A stretch of DNA of 64,000 bases, taken from positions 1 to 64,000 of IMG/VR virus record IMGVR_UViG_3300036770_007703; one strand, written 5' to 3'. Positions 16,095-24,592 of the stretch are shown here, piece after piece (positions within the stretch are counted from its first letter, which is position 1; each line of letters opens with the position of its first letter). The notes under the pieces are model-generated. The model saw only the letters and a list, made by a program, of their open reading frames with translations. It made no database searches and was not told where the DNA came from. Source of the DNA: a virus. Position numbers and translations under genes: made by a program.

Positions 16095-16862
16095 ATGCGT
16101 GTCATAGCCGGTCCTTGTCAGCACGAAAATCTCGCACACAGTCTCAAAATAGCCGAGCATTGCGCTCGCGTGTGTTCAAGACACGGTGTCGAATATTTTT
16201 TCAAAGCCAGTTATGACAAGGCCAATCGCAGCAGCGCTCTAGGAGTGCGTGGTCGCGGCATCGAACAGACCATGTACGATTTCACCAGCATGAAAGAACA
16301 GATGCCGGGCATACGCATACTCACCGACATACATGAACGACAGCACATAGACTACATCATGACCAAATGGCGCGATTCGGTGGATGTGTTACAGATACCC
16401 GCATTTCTATGCCGCCAAACCGACCTCGTTCAAGCAGCATGCGACACTGGTAAAATCGTGAACATCAAGAAAGGTCAGTTCTTGGCACCCTGGGACGTGG
16501 CCGGTATACTCACCAAGACCCAGGGCGAAGTATGGATCACCGAACGCGGTACCAGCTTTGGCTACAACACCTTGGTGGTAGATTTTACCGGCATCGATTA
16601 CATGTTGAATCACTACGATGTGCCCATAGTTTTTGACGTCACGCATGCGGTACAAAAACCCGGGGGCAATGGCATGAGTTCGGGCGGTAATCGAGACTAT
16701 GTTCCTGGTCTGACACGGGCTGCCGCGGCCTTGGGAGTGCGCAACTTCTTCATGGAGGTGCACGACGATCCCGATCAAGCTCCCAGTGATGGTGCCAACA
16801 TGCTGCGGCTAGACGACTTTGAATCAGTGATAGGAGCCATGGTGAGACATGCAAATGCCTGA
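16095..16862 (+). CDS. kdsA: 3-deoxy-D-manno-octulosonate 8-phosphate synthase (KdsA-like)
   Basis: 255 residues. 'A-G-P-C-Q-H-E-N' at 5-12 and 'F-K-A-S-Y-D-K-A-N-R-S-S' at about 36-47 are hallmarks of KDO-8-P synthase. Downstream are 'Q-I-P-A-F-L-C-R-Q-T-D-L', 'I-K-K-G-Q-F-L-A-P-W', 'E-R-G-T-S-F-G-Y-N' and 'V-F-D-V-T-H-A-V-Q', all in family order. It condenses PEP with arabinose 5-phosphate to make KDO-8-P for LPS inner core. It is about 30 residues shorter than E. coli KdsA at the N-terminus, but all motifs remain. It lies inside the lysis cassette. Active enzyme likely; biological purpose inferred. Confidence 0.88.
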   Translation: MRVIAGPCQHENLAHSLKIAEHCARVCSRHGVEYFFKASYDKANRSSALGVRGRGIEQTMYDFTSMKEQMPGIRILTDIHERQHIDYIMTKWRDSVDVLQIPAFLCRQTDLVQAACDTGKIVNIKKGQFLAPWDVAGILTKTQGEVWITERGTSFGYNTLVVDFTGIDYMLNHYDVPIVFDVTHAVQKPGGNGMSSGGNRDYVPGLTRAAAALGVRNFFMEVHDDPDQAPSDGANMLRLDDFESVIGAMVRHANA

Positions 16863-17226
16863 GATCGAAATGTATCATGGCATGGGCGCACTGTTGGCCG
16901 TGGTGGTGGGTGTGCTGGTGCTGATCCTTTGGAATTTCCAGCGCGATCGAGACAATCGCGTGGACATCAAGGATCTCATCTGCACCGATGGCGCCATCGA
17001 TGACAACAAATTTTTCCGTTTCACGGCCTGGCTGGTGTCGACCTGGGGATTCGTGTATCTCATAGTGGACCAGAGATTCAGCGAATGGTATTTTACCGGA
17101 TACATGGCCGCTTGGGTGGGCAATGCTCTGTTTGCCCGATATCTGGAATCTCGCGACACCAATTCACGCAAATCATCACCACCAACACCGCCAAAACCTA
17201 GCACTCCGTCCACAGACGTGCTATAA
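16849..17226 (+). CDS. Holin-like inner-membrane protein
   Basis: 125 residues. Three hydrophobic segments: about 12-30 ('G-A-L-L-A-V-V-V-G-V-L-V-L-I-L-W'), 58-74 and 80-97 ('Y-F-T-G-Y-M-A-A-W-V-G-N-A-L-F'). The C-terminal tail is polar and Pro/Ser/Lys rich. Such a topology next to lysis genes fits a holin, but the type is assigned by context only. It overlaps kdsA by 14 nt; a second Met two codons in is an alternative start. Confidence 0.5.
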   Translation: MQMPEIEMYHGMGALLAVVVGVLVLILWNFQRDRDNRVDIKDLICTDGAIDDNKFFRFTAWLVSTWGFVYLIVDQRFSEWYFTGYMAAWVGNALFARYLESRDTNSRKSSPPTPPKPSTPSTDVL

Positions 17227-17227
17227 T
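17219..17227 (+). promoter_or_regulatory. Extended -10 sigma70-like promoter for dnaJ
   Basis: TG-C-TATAAT is a perfect extended -10 element; no good -35 is seen. The TATAAT ends 7 nt before the GTG start at 17235, so the transcript would begin at the start codon. No Shine-Dalgarno lies between. Confidence 0.55.
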
Positions 17228-17234
17228 AACTGTT

Positions 17235-18032
17235 GTGAAAGACCTATATCAGATACTGGGTGTGCCAAGATCGGCCAGCGGCGAAGAAATCAAGCGGGCC
17301 TACCGTCGCCTGGCCAGCCAGCATCACCCCGACAAAGGTGGGGACAAATCAGTTTTCCAGGACATACAACAGGCCTACAGCATACTCAGCGACCCTGTTC
17401 AGCGTCAGCAGTACGACAATCCCGAACCTCGCATGCAGTTCAATCGTGGCCGGGGCGCTGGTCCCATGTGGAACTTCGATGACATCTTTGAAATGTTTGG
17501 CGCTCGCATGTCACCCGAGCAGGAGTTTGGTCGTGGCCGCATATCACACATACAACTCTGGATCAATCTCGAAGACGCACTGGGTGGTGAACCCAAACTC
17601 GTGAGCTTGGCCACTCCGGGCGGGCAGACCACTGCCGAAATAAACATACCACCCGGCATACAAGACGGTGATGCTGTGCGCTATGCTGGACTGGCACCTG
17701 GTGGCATGGACGTGGTGTGTACTTTTCGATTGCGCCCGCATCCGCAATGGCAGCGAGAAAATGACAATCTCATAACCGAAGTGCGAGTGGATTTTTGGCA
17801 ACTGATCGCGGGTACCACTCTCAATCTCAAGACCATTACTGGCACCATGGTCAGCGTGACCATACCCGAAAAAACCGATCCCAGCACTGTGCTGCGGGTG
17901 CGTGGCCATGGTATGCCGCGCAAACACAACGCTGCCCAGCGCGGAGACCTCATGCTGAAGCTGCAGGCGCAAATGCCCAAAGAAATACCCGATGATTTGC
18001 TACAGAGAATACGTTTGATCAACCCCCAATAA
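17235..18032 (+). CDS. DnaJ-like co-chaperone (type II J protein)
   Basis: 265 residues with GTG start. J domain at residues 1-65 with H-P-D at 31-33 ('Q-H-H-P-D-K-G-G'). A short Gly/Phe/Arg linker follows, then two C-terminal beta domains ('I-N-I-P-P-G-I-Q-D-G', 'L-R-V-R-G-H-G-M-P'). The zinc finger is absent, so it resembles CbpA. J proteins stimulate DnaK ATPase; the phage protein probably redirects host DnaK. It adjoins deformylase and ClpA genes, forming a protein-maturation block. Confidence 0.9.
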   Translation: MKDLYQILGVPRSASGEEIKRAYRRLASQHHPDKGGDKSVFQDIQQAYSILSDPVQRQQYDNPEPRMQFNRGRGAGPMWNFDDIFEMFGARMSPEQEFGRGRISHIQLWINLEDALGGEPKLVSLATPGGQTTAEINIPPGIQDGDAVRYAGLAPGGMDVVCTFRLRPHPQWQRENDNLITEVRVDFWQLIAGTTLNLKTITGTMVSVTIPEKTDPSTVLRVRGHGMPRKHNAAQRGDLMLKLQAQMPKEIPDDLLQRIRLINPQ

Positions 18033-18035
18033 ATA
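18030..18035 (+). promoter_or_regulatory. Late promoter core, leaderless type
   Basis: TAAATA uses the dnaJ stop (TAA) and ends 5 nt before ATG 18041. Only T residues lie between, so no Shine-Dalgarno exists. Confidence 0.6.
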
Positions 18036-18040
18036 TTTTT

Positions 18041-18487
18041 ATGAAGCTGGATGACTCGATTTTACATGACACAGTACCGCACACCGAGCTGGGCAGCCTG
18101 ATGTCCAATCGCAGACTGGCCGATCGCATGTTCCGGGTCATGCGTCGCGAAGGTGGTATCGGTCTTGCAGCCACTCAAGTGGGCGTGGCCAAACGCATGT
18201 TTGTGATGGAGGTGCAGGGCCGTGACCGTGCTTGCTGGAATCCAGAAATCCTGGATTCCAGTTCCGAACAACAAGAATCGGTGGAAGGTTGTTTGAGTTT
18301 TCCCGGAGACTCGTGTACAATCAAAAGACCAACCACTGTGCGAGTGAGGTATTACAACTGTGCTGGGAAACTGCAAGAAGAAACGCTGACGGGTCTAGAA
18401 GCTCGATGTTTCCAACACGAGCTGGATCATCTAGACGGAATAACCATGTGGGATAGACAGAGAGAGCAGAATGCAACAAAATCCTGA
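18041..18487 (+). CDS. def: Peptide deformylase
   Basis: 148 residues. All three family motifs are intact: 'G-I-G-L-A-A-T-Q-V-G' (39-48), 'E-G-C-L-S-F-P-G' (82-89, metal ligand Cys84) and 'H-E-L-D-H-L-D-G' (126-133, metal His and catalytic Glu). It removes N-formyl from nascent proteins. Phage deformylases are known in marine T4-like phages. It overlaps the ClpA gene by 17 nt. Confidence 0.93.
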   Translation: MKLDDSILHDTVPHTELGSLMSNRRLADRMFRVMRREGGIGLAATQVGVAKRMFVMEVQGRDRACWNPEILDSSSEQQESVEGCLSFPGDSCTIKRPTTVRVRYYNCAGKLQEETLTGLEARCFQHELDHLDGITMWDRQREQNATKS

Positions 18488-20750
18488 AATTGAAGCCATC
18501 ATCGAATTCGCGGTCAACCTGGCACGCGAAAAAAATCATCAATACGTGGTCACCGAACATCTGCTCATGGCCTTGATATGCCATCAGCCCTTTCAAAAAG
18601 TCATGGCCAAGTTTGGCATCGATGTCGACAAAATGGCCAGCGAGCTCAACGGTTACCTCGACAGTCTCACCAGCATCCATACCCGAGATTCCGATACTGT
18701 GCCCAAGAAAACACATGCTCTAGAGCGCATCTTCAATCGAGCCCTCACACAGGTATTGTTCACTGGTCGTCGACATGTCACCACCGGTGATCTCTATCTC
18801 GCTATCATGAGCGAGACCAATAGCCATGCACACTACTATCTGCTCAAGTACGGTGCCACCAAACAAGAATTCATCAAGTTCTGGGATCAAAACTACAATC
18901 ACAATCACAGCGACATGCCCATCACCAATGAACAAGCCGATGAGATACTCAACGAATACTGTGTTAACATCACCGAACTCTCCAAAAAGAATAGCCTAGA
19001 ACCCGTGATCGGGCGCGAGCATGACATCGATGAGATGGTGGCTGTGCTGGCACGCAGGTTCAAAGCCAATGTGCTGTTGGTGGGCGATCCCGGTGTGGGC
19101 AAAACTGCGCTCATCGAAGGTCTAGCACAACGCATCACTGCCGGCGAGGTGCCGCGTTTCCTCAAAGATCATGAAATATGGAGCCTGGAGATCGGCAGTC
19201 TCTTGGCCGGCAGCAAATATCGCGGCGACTTTGAAGAAAAGCTCAAGAGCGTGATCATGGCCTTGGAAACCAAAAAGAAATGCATATTGTTCATCGACGA
19301 AGCACACACCATGCGCGGAGCAGGTGCTTCGGGCAACAGCACCATGGATTTTGCCAACATGATCAAGCCCGCTATCACCAAGGGCAGTCTCAAAGTAGTG
19401 GCCAGCACCACCTGGGAAGAATTCTACGAGAGCTTTGAAAAAGATCGTGCCCTGATGCGCAGATTCCATAGACTGGGAGTGGACGAGCCCACAGCATCCG
19501 TGACCGAAAAAATCCTGATCGGACTCAGCCCCAGGCTGGAACAATTCCATGATGTCATGATCGACACCGAGGCCATCACCACCGCGGTAGAACTCAGTGC
19601 CAGATATCTCACCGATCGTAAAAATCCCGACAAGAGCATCGATCTCTTGGATGCCGCGTGTGCTCGCGAGCGTGTGCGAGACAGCGGTACAGTGACCGTG
19701 ACACGCGAGATGATACAACAACAATTGAGCCGCGTGACCGGTGTGCCCATGGATCGCCTCACCAACAACACCACTTCCAAGATACGCGACCTCGAGCGCA
19801 ACATCAAACAGCATCTATACGGCCAGGACTCGGTGGTGGATTCAGTGTTGGAGCGAGTGTATGTGAGTTTCGCCGGCATTGGATCATCGCGTCGGCCCAT
19901 GGCCAGTTTCTTGTTCTTGGGTCCCACTGGCACCGGCAAGACCGAATTGGCAAGACTGTTGAGCCAGCACTTGGACATGCACTTGCTGAAATACGACATG
20001 AGCGAGTATCAAGAGCGACACACTGTGTCGAGCCTGATAGGAGCGCCTCCGGGCTATGTGGGTTTCGAAGATGGCAACTTGTCAGGCGGCAAACTGATTT
20101 CAGATCTCTCCAAGCATCCTTTTGCCATCATCCTGTTCGACGAGATCGAAAAAGCGCACCCCGATGTCAGCAATATCTTGTTGCAGATGCTGGACGAGGG
20201 TCGGGTCACAGGCAGCAACGGCAAGACCGTGGACTGCAAGAACACCATCATCATCATGACATCGAACCTGGGTGCCAGAGACAACGAAAACAACAACATC
20301 GGCTTTGGCCACAGTCTAGAAAAGACCGGTGAAGAAGATCGTGCAGTCAAAGATTTCTTCCGGCCTGAGCTGCGCAATCGCATCGATTCGATCTGCAAGT
20401 TCAATCGATTGGAAAAACTCAGTATCAAGAAGATCGTGGTCAAGTTCGTTGACGAATTGCGCAACAGTTTGTCGACCCGGGCCATTGGTGTCAATCTCAC
20501 CGAACCCGCGGTGGAATACCTGGCCCAGGTGGGATATGATCCAAAGATGGGCGCCCGTCCCCTGGGTCGCAAGATCGACGAGCTCTTGCGTGTGCCCATC
20601 AGTAAAAAAATACTGTTCGAGGATCTCCGCGACACTGACCTCACCGTGGACTATCGTGATCAAAAAATAGAAATCGATGTACGACCCGCACGCACCGTGG
20701 CATCGGCCACCATCGATGAAGATGGCATCATACATGTCGGCGAAACATGA
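18471..20750 (+). CDS. clpA: ClpA-type AAA+ unfoldase
   Basis: 759 residues, the usual ClpA length. N-terminal Clp_N repeats (about 1-150), first AAA+ with 'G-D-P-G-V-G-K-T' near 205-212 and 'I-L-F-I-D-E-A-H', second AAA+ with 'G-P-T-G-T-G-K-T' near 483-490 and 'F-D-E-I-E-K-A-H-P-D-V'. It lacks a ClpB middle coiled coil. An 'I-G-F' tripeptide at about 610-612 sits where ClpA/ClpX carry the ClpP-docking loop. It could therefore feed substrates to host ClpP. No phage ClpP or ClpS gene is visible in the window. Confidence 0.93.
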   Translation: MQQNPEIEAIIEFAVNLAREKNHQYVVTEHLLMALICHQPFQKVMAKFGIDVDKMASELNGYLDSLTSIHTRDSDTVPKKTHALERIFNRALTQVLFTGRRHVTTGDLYLAIMSETNSHAHYYLLKYGATKQEFIKFWDQNYNHNHSDMPITNEQADEILNEYCVNITELSKKNSLEPVIGREHDIDEMVAVLARRFKANVLLVGDPGVGKTALIEGLAQRITAGEVPRFLKDHEIWSLEIGSLLAGSKYRGDFEEKLKSVIMALETKKKCILFIDEAHTMRGAGASGNSTMDFANMIKPAITKGSLKVVASTTWEEFYESFEKDRALMRRFHRLGVDEPTASVTEKILIGLSPRLEQFHDVMIDTEAITTAVELSARYLTDRKNPDKSIDLLDAACARERVRDSGTVTVTREMIQQQLSRVTGVPMDRLTNNTTSKIRDLERNIKQHLYGQDSVVDSVLERVYVSFAGIGSSRRPMASFLFLGPTGTGKTELARLLSQHLDMHLLKYDMSEYQERHTVSSLIGAPPGYVGFEDGNLSGGKLISDLSKHPFAIILFDEIEKAHPDVSNILLQMLDEGRVTGSNGKTVDCKNTIIIMTSNLGARDNENNNIGFGHSLEKTGEEDRAVKDFFRPELRNRIDSICKFNRLEKLSIKKIVVKFVDELRNSLSTRAIGVNLTEPAVEYLAQVGYDPKMGARPLGRKIDELLRVPISKKILFEDLRDTDLTVDYRDQKIEIDVRPARTVASATIDEDGIIHVGET

Positions 20751-21454
20751 TCAAAAAAATCCAAACCAGCCAACTGTTTTTCAACCAGTATCGCTGGGGT
20801 GCCGATGTTTATCTCACCGGCATCAGTTGTCTCCGGGGTTGGAAAAACACCGATCACTTCGACGAAAAAAATCTCGCCAGGGTACTGTCTCGCCGGCGAT
20901 CGGCCTGGATATATGTGAGCCAAAGACCACACAATGTGGTGGGATCATGGGGCGACCCCACCACTGACCCACAGCTCTTTGTCGAGTCTGCGCGACAACT
21001 GCAAAAACTGCATGTCCTGCTGAAACATCATCGCGAGCGTATAAAATTCACTGTGGGCTTTGATCATGGATATGTTTACACCAATGGTCAAGATGTGTTG
21101 GACGACATTTCTTCCTTGGATTTTTTGCGCATGACCAATGTGCGCGAAGCCGTGGTCACGCTGCCACGTGACACTGTGCTGTTGCGTGAAACCGAGCATA
21201 ATCTGCGCACATATTTCCGAGAGAAAAGCCTGGATCGAGGCACGGCTGCTGCCCTCAAGAAATTTCTCAGCTCACAAAAACACATGCGGCTGGGGCCCAG
21301 CTTGAAAAATTGGTGTGGTAGCCATGAAAAAGACATATATACTCGCAGCCATTGGTTCCTGGATCACGAAACTGTGCAGGATCTCATGCTGCTAAACATC
21401 GTGTGCCACAACATCGTGAGGCGGACGATACCCATCATAAAGGTAAATAATTGA
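20747..21454 (+). CDS. Conserved phage protein, unknown function
   Basis: 235 residues, overlapping clpA by 4 nt. Basic, with a C-terminal segment 'H-E-K-D-I-Y-T-R-S-H-W-F-L-D-H-E-T' and 'L-N-I-V-C-H-N-I-V-R-R'. Predicted mixed alpha/beta. Coupling with clpA suggests related expression, but nothing identifies an adaptor role. Confidence 0.6.
   Translation: MIKKIQTSQLFFNQYRWGADVYLTGISCLRGWKNTDHFDEKNLARVLSRRRSAWIYVSQRPHNVVGSWGDPTTDPQLFVESARQLQKLHVLLKHHRERIKFTVGFDHGYVYTNGQDVLDDISSLDFLRMTNVREAVVTLPRDTVLLRETEHNLRTYFREKSLDRGTAAALKKFLSSQKHMRLGPSLKNWCGSHEKDIYTRSHWFLDHETVQDLMLLNIVCHNIVRRTIPIIKVNN
21444..21449 (+). promoter_or_regulatory. Late promoter core, near-leaderless
   Basis: TAAATA ends 7 nt before ATG 21457; no Shine-Dalgarno is seen between. 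It starts the short structural operon 21457-22422. Confidence 0.5.
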
Positions 21455-21456
21455 CT

Positions 21457-21621
21457 ATGGCAAAGATACAAGAAGAAATCATCGTGATCAAAATCAGTCA
21501 GCTCGTCAAAAATGACGACGAGTCTGCGCCCCGGGCCACTGCCGAAGTGGTGGCTGCCCTTGCCCAAGTGGCCGAAGAACTCGTGGGAGCCGGTGCAGTG
21601 GTCGAGATCGAACAAGCATAA
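21457..21621 (+). CDS. Small acidic protein (54 residues)
   Basis: 54 residues beginning MAKIQEEIIVIKISQLVKND, then a helical Ala/Val/Glu-rich stretch ending 'V-V-E-I-E-Q-A'. It is supported by a late core 7 nt upstream and by ATG overlap with the next structural gene. Function unknown; it may be a small virion or assembly protein. Confidence 0.6.
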   Translation: MAKIQEEIIVIKISQLVKNDDESAPRATAEVVAALAQVAEELVGAGAVVEIEQA

Positions 21622-21986
21622 TGAAAACAACCACGTTCCAGTTGTTGCCCACCACCACATATGGCACACCATCGGGCAACTATGATGGTAGCAGCGAAGA
21701 TTTCGCCGGTGATGCGCAAAAAGCCGCCAACTACTATGTCAGCACAGGTGGTCTCCAGACCGTGGCTGTGTTTTTGTCTGGATTCGTGGGCAACATCGTT
21801 TTGCAGGCCAGCCTAGATTCATCTCCCACCAGTGATGCCAATTGGTTTGACGTGGATCGACTCGAGTACACGTCAAGCACCACCAGCAATTTCAGTCGCA
21901 ACATCACTGGCAACTTTACTTGGTTACGGGCCAAGGTCACTGACTTCCAAGCCGGCAGCATCGAAAAAATACAAATGTCGTACTGA
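21621..21986 (+). CDS. Small beta-rich virion protein
   Basis: 121 residues. 'G-L-Q-T-V-A-V-F-L-S-G-F-V-G-N-I-V-L-Q-A-S-L' and 'W-F-D-V-D' with 'F-T-W-L-R-A-K-V-T-D-F' make a beta-sandwich pattern seen in small structural proteins of T4-like marine phages. It overlaps both neighbours closely. Virion location unknown. Confidence 0.65.
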   Translation: MKTTTFQLLPTTTYGTPSGNYDGSSEDFAGDAQKAANYYVSTGGLQTVAVFLSGFVGNIVLQASLDSSPTSDANWFDVDRLEYTSSTTSNFSRNITGNFTWLRAKVTDFQAGSIEKIQMSY

Positions 21987-21987
21987 C

Positions 21988-22422
21988 ATGTCTGGCACGC
22001 TGGAATTTGATATCAGCGCCACTGGCCAGGACCTGGTCCTAGAGCTTGCGCTAGATGGCAAGATTTTCTGGCGCGGCAATCCTGGGCTGGTCATGACCAC
22101 AGTGACACACGAGTTCGATGACACCAAATTCCAAGATCATTGTGCCACTGCCACATTGTCAAACAAACTACCCCATCACACCATGTTGGACTCACAAGGA
22201 AACATAGTGCATGATCGTGTTGTGCGCTTGCATGACCTTCGTCTGCGGGGACGCAGCATATGGCATCAGATACAAGGCACCAACATCTATCGACACGACG
22301 GCAACGGCGATGCCCAGATCCAGGATCATGCTTTTTTTGGCGATCTCGGCTGCAACGGCACAGTGAGCGTGGAGTTCCGCAGTCCGGTGTTGTTGTGGAT
22401 GCTAGAATATCCTGGCGCATAA
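21988..22422 (+). CDS. Small beta-rich phage protein, probably structural
   Basis: 144 residues from ATG 21988, one base after the preceding stop; a longer in-frame extension overlaps the upstream gene and is rejected. It is rich in beta strands ('L-E-F-D-I-S-A-T-G-Q-D-L-V-L-E-L-A-L-D-G'). It is grouped with structural genes behind one late core. Its TAA stop forms part of the next late core. Function unknown. Confidence 0.6.
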   Translation: MSGTLEFDISATGQDLVLELALDGKIFWRGNPGLVMTTVTHEFDDTKFQDHCATATLSNKLPHHTMLDSQGNIVHDRVVRLHDLRLRGRSIWHQIQGTNIYRHDGNGDAQIQDHAFFGDLGCNGTVSVEFRSPVLLWMLEYPGA

Positions 22423-22425
22423 ATA
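22420..22425 (+). promoter_or_regulatory. Late promoter core, leaderless type
   Basis: TAAATA begins with the upstream stop codon and ends 4 nt before ATG 22430; no Shine-Dalgarno between. Confidence 0.6.
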
Positions 22426-22429
22426 AGTG

Positions 22430-23356
22430 ATGCGCAAATTAGTGATCATCCCTGGTGGTTTCCACCCTTTCCATGCCGGGCACAAGGCTCTCTACGATGC
22501 TGCCCAGGCGGCTTTTCCCTCGGCCGAAATCTATGTGGCCGCTACAGCAGACACCAGCAACCGACCTTTTCCCTTTGAAGTCAAACAAAAGCTGGCTCAC
22601 CTAGCTGGTATACCCAAGCACCGATTCATCCAAGTGCGATCACCGTTCCAAGCTCGTGAAATCACTCAACACTTTGATCCCAACGATACCCAGCTGATTT
22701 TTGTGCGCAGCGAAAAAGATCGAGAACAACAGCCACAGGCCGGTGGCGTCAAACGCGATGGCACGCCGGGTTACCTGCAACCTTACAAACGCAACGGCCT
22801 TGCTCCCATGACTCAGCATGGTTACATGGCCTATCTACCTGTGGTGCAATTCGCCGATGGCATGACTTCGGCCACAGAGATCCGCGCCAAATGGCCGGAA
22901 ATGCAGCCCGAACAAAAAGCTGCGCTGATCAACAAACTGTATCCCGCCACACAGGGCAATGATCGTCTCATCGACGTAGTGGTGAAAATGTTTGACACTG
23001 TGATGGCACCTTCCGAACCCAAAGTCAAAGAAGCTGTGCTGATCAATGATCCCGATGCTGGTGTGCAGATACAACCCGACGGCGGCATGGGCACCTGGGA
23101 CGAAGCCAGCTTGGTCAGCAATCTCGCACGCAAGTTCGCTGACATGGTGAACATGGTCAAGAATCAGAACTATCAGGGACTGTATCATGTGTTGTACAAG
23201 TCAGGTGCCACAGAAAACATGGTGCGTGCTTTGGCCGAACTGGAAGGTTTCCAAAAGCAGCAGGGTCGCAGACCCATCGCTCGTGGACGCTCCATCGATC
23301 TCACTGACTATCTCGACGAAAAAAGAACCGATCAAGAAACAACCAACCGGGATTGA
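22430..23356 (+). CDS. Nucleotidylyltransferase-like protein
   Basis: 308 residues. 'I-I-P-G-G-F-H-P-F-H-A-G-H' at residues 5-17 is the (H/T)xGH motif of the cytidylyl/adenylyltransferase fold (CoaD, NadD, TagD). A second motif, 'S-A-T-E-I-R-A-K', near 145-152 parallels the 'S-S-T-x-I-R' element. The C-terminal 130 residues are helical and extra to the family. The substrate is unknown; an NMN/NaMN or sugar-alcohol phosphate activity is possible. It heads the run of cargo-type genes. ATG 22430 is preferred to GTG 22427. Confidence 0.75.
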   Translation: MRKLVIIPGGFHPFHAGHKALYDAAQAAFPSAEIYVAATADTSNRPFPFEVKQKLAHLAGIPKHRFIQVRSPFQAREITQHFDPNDTQLIFVRSEKDREQQPQAGGVKRDGTPGYLQPYKRNGLAPMTQHGYMAYLPVVQFADGMTSATEIRAKWPEMQPEQKAALINKLYPATQGNDRLIDVVVKMFDTVMAPSEPKVKEAVLINDPDAGVQIQPDGGMGTWDEASLVSNLARKFADMVNMVKNQNYQGLYHVLYKSGATENMVRALAELEGFQKQQGRRPIARGRSIDLTDYLDEKRTDQETTNRD

Positions 23357-23362
23357 TACTGT

Positions 23363-23521
23363 ATGCGTGCTCGTGAATTCGTCGGCGAAAAACAAGATGC
23401 CTGCTACCACAAGGTAAAAAGCAGATACAAGGTGTGGCCAAGCGCCTATGCATCTGGTGCATTGGTACAGTGCCGCAAGAAAGGTGCCAAGAACTGGGGC
23501 ACTGGCGGAAAGAAAAAATGA
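23363..23521 (+). CDS. 52-residue basic protein with capsid-targeting-like leader
   Basis: The leader M-R-A-R-E-F-V-G-E resembles the T4 capsid-targeting sequence MKTYQEFIAE, with a hydrophobic-x-Glu site for the prohead protease. The mature part carries 'C-Y-H-K-V-K-S-R-Y-K-V-W-P-S-A-Y-A-S-G' and 'C-R-K-K-G-A-K-N-W', a small basic two-Cys module I recognise in marine T4-like phages. A DNA-binding, head-internal role is inferred. It overlaps the next gene by 4 nt. Confidence 0.75.
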   Translation: MRAREFVGEKQDACYHKVKSRYKVWPSAYASGALVQCRKKGAKNWGTGGKKK

Positions 23522-23925
23522 GACAGTACATCAACCTCCTGGAAGCCATCGAACGGGGCTGTCCTCCTGCCACACAAAGCATCGATCTCAACCTCGAGAA
23601 TCGTCAGAAAGCCATCGACGAATATCACTATGGTCCGCTCAATCCTGCAGAGCCCAACGAAGAATACTGGCAAGAGTTGGCTGACAAGTGGAACACCGAT
23701 GACATCGAGTCGGTGAAACAGAATCGCTGCGGCAACTGCGCAGCCTTTGACATCACAGAAAAGATGTTGGACTGCATAGCCCGGGGCATCGGTGAGGAGC
23801 CGGGCAGTGATCCGCACGACACCATTGATGCTGGCCAGTTGGGCTACTGCAAGTTCCTCAAGTTCAAATGTGCTGCCAAGCGTACCTGTGATGCTTGGGT
23901 GGAAGGCGGACCTGTTCGAGACTGA
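23518..23925 (+). CDS. Cys-rich protein with capsid-targeting-like leader
   Basis: 135 residues from ATG 23518 (overlapping the upstream stop). The leader is M-R-Q-Y-I-N-L-L-E-A. The C-terminal 70 residues hold six Cys: 'C-G-N-C' then 'M-L-D-C-I', 'G-Y-C-K-F', 'F-K-C' and 'R-T-C-D-A-W', a pattern suited to zinc or an Fe-S cluster. This Cys-rich domain is recurrent in T4-like marine phages. Metal identity and function unknown; packaging in the head is inferred from the leader. Confidence 0.7.
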   Translation: MRQYINLLEAIERGCPPATQSIDLNLENRQKAIDEYHYGPLNPAEPNEEYWQELADKWNTDDIESVKQNRCGNCAAFDITEKMLDCIARGIGEEPGSDPHDTIDAGQLGYCKFLKFKCAAKRTCDAWVEGGPVRD

Positions 23926-23926
23926 T

Positions 23927-24592
23927 ATGAGAGCACAGGAATTCGTCCGAGAAAAGATCAATCCCAGCATACTCGAGCCCGATTTCTCTGAAGAAAAAAC
24001 AGTGATGATCCAAGGCGAGCCCTACGTGCTGCGGGCATCCACCTTGAACAGTCGCATGGTACCACAGATACGCATCGAAGCCATCGCTCCCAATGGCAAG
24101 AGCGTGGGCTATGTGAGATTCGTGGTACACAATGCCGATCAGCGCCCGGGGTGGTTTTCCCGCCCCGAAGAACCTTACTTGTCGGCAGGAAATCTCTCGG
24201 TGTGGAACGACTACAAGCGCCGCGGCATAGCTTCGGCCATGTACAACTTTGCACGTGAGCTGGGCAACGACATCCAGCCCAGCGGTACACAAACCGATCA
24301 AGGTCGTGCTTTCTGGCGAGCTGGTGCCGGTGAACGTGATCTCCAAGTCATGTCGGAAAATCTGCGCAAGTGGTTCCGTGAAAAATGGGTGCGGTTCAAC
24401 CCCCAAGGCAAGATCATGGGACCATGCGCCCGGGGTAGCAGCCGAGAAGGCAAGCCCAAGTGTTTGCCACAAAGCAAGGCACACGCCCTAGGCAAAAAAG
24501 GTCGTGCATCAGCTGCGGCCAGAAAGCGCAAGCAAGACCCCAATCCCGAACGCCGGGGCGCTGCCCGAAACGTGGCCACAAAGAAAAAATAA
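23927..24592 (+). CDS. GNAT-like acyltransferase with packaging leader and basic tail
   Basis: 221 residues from ATG 23927. The leader M-R-A-Q-E-F-V-R-E is followed by a GNAT-like domain (about 20-145): 'L-S-V-W-N-D-Y-K-R-R-G-I-A-S-A-M-Y' matches the acetyl-CoA pyrophosphate loop (R/Q-x-x-G-x-G/A). The C-terminal 70 residues are very basic: 'G-P-C-A-R-G-S-S-R-E-G-K-P-K-C-L-P' then 'G-K-K-G-R-A-S-A-A-A-R-K-R-K', a module common in marine T4-like phages. It may be an injected acetyltransferase held on DNA. Substrate unknown. Confidence 0.7.
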   Translation: MRAQEFVREKINPSILEPDFSEEKTVMIQGEPYVLRASTLNSRMVPQIRIEAIAPNGKSVGYVRFVVHNADQRPGWFSRPEEPYLSAGNLSVWNDYKRRGIASAMYNFARELGNDIQPSGTQTDQGRAFWRAGAGERDLQVMSENLRKWFREKWVRFNPQGKIMGPCARGSSREGKPKCLPQSKAHALGKKGRASAAARKRKQDPNPERRGAARNVATKKK

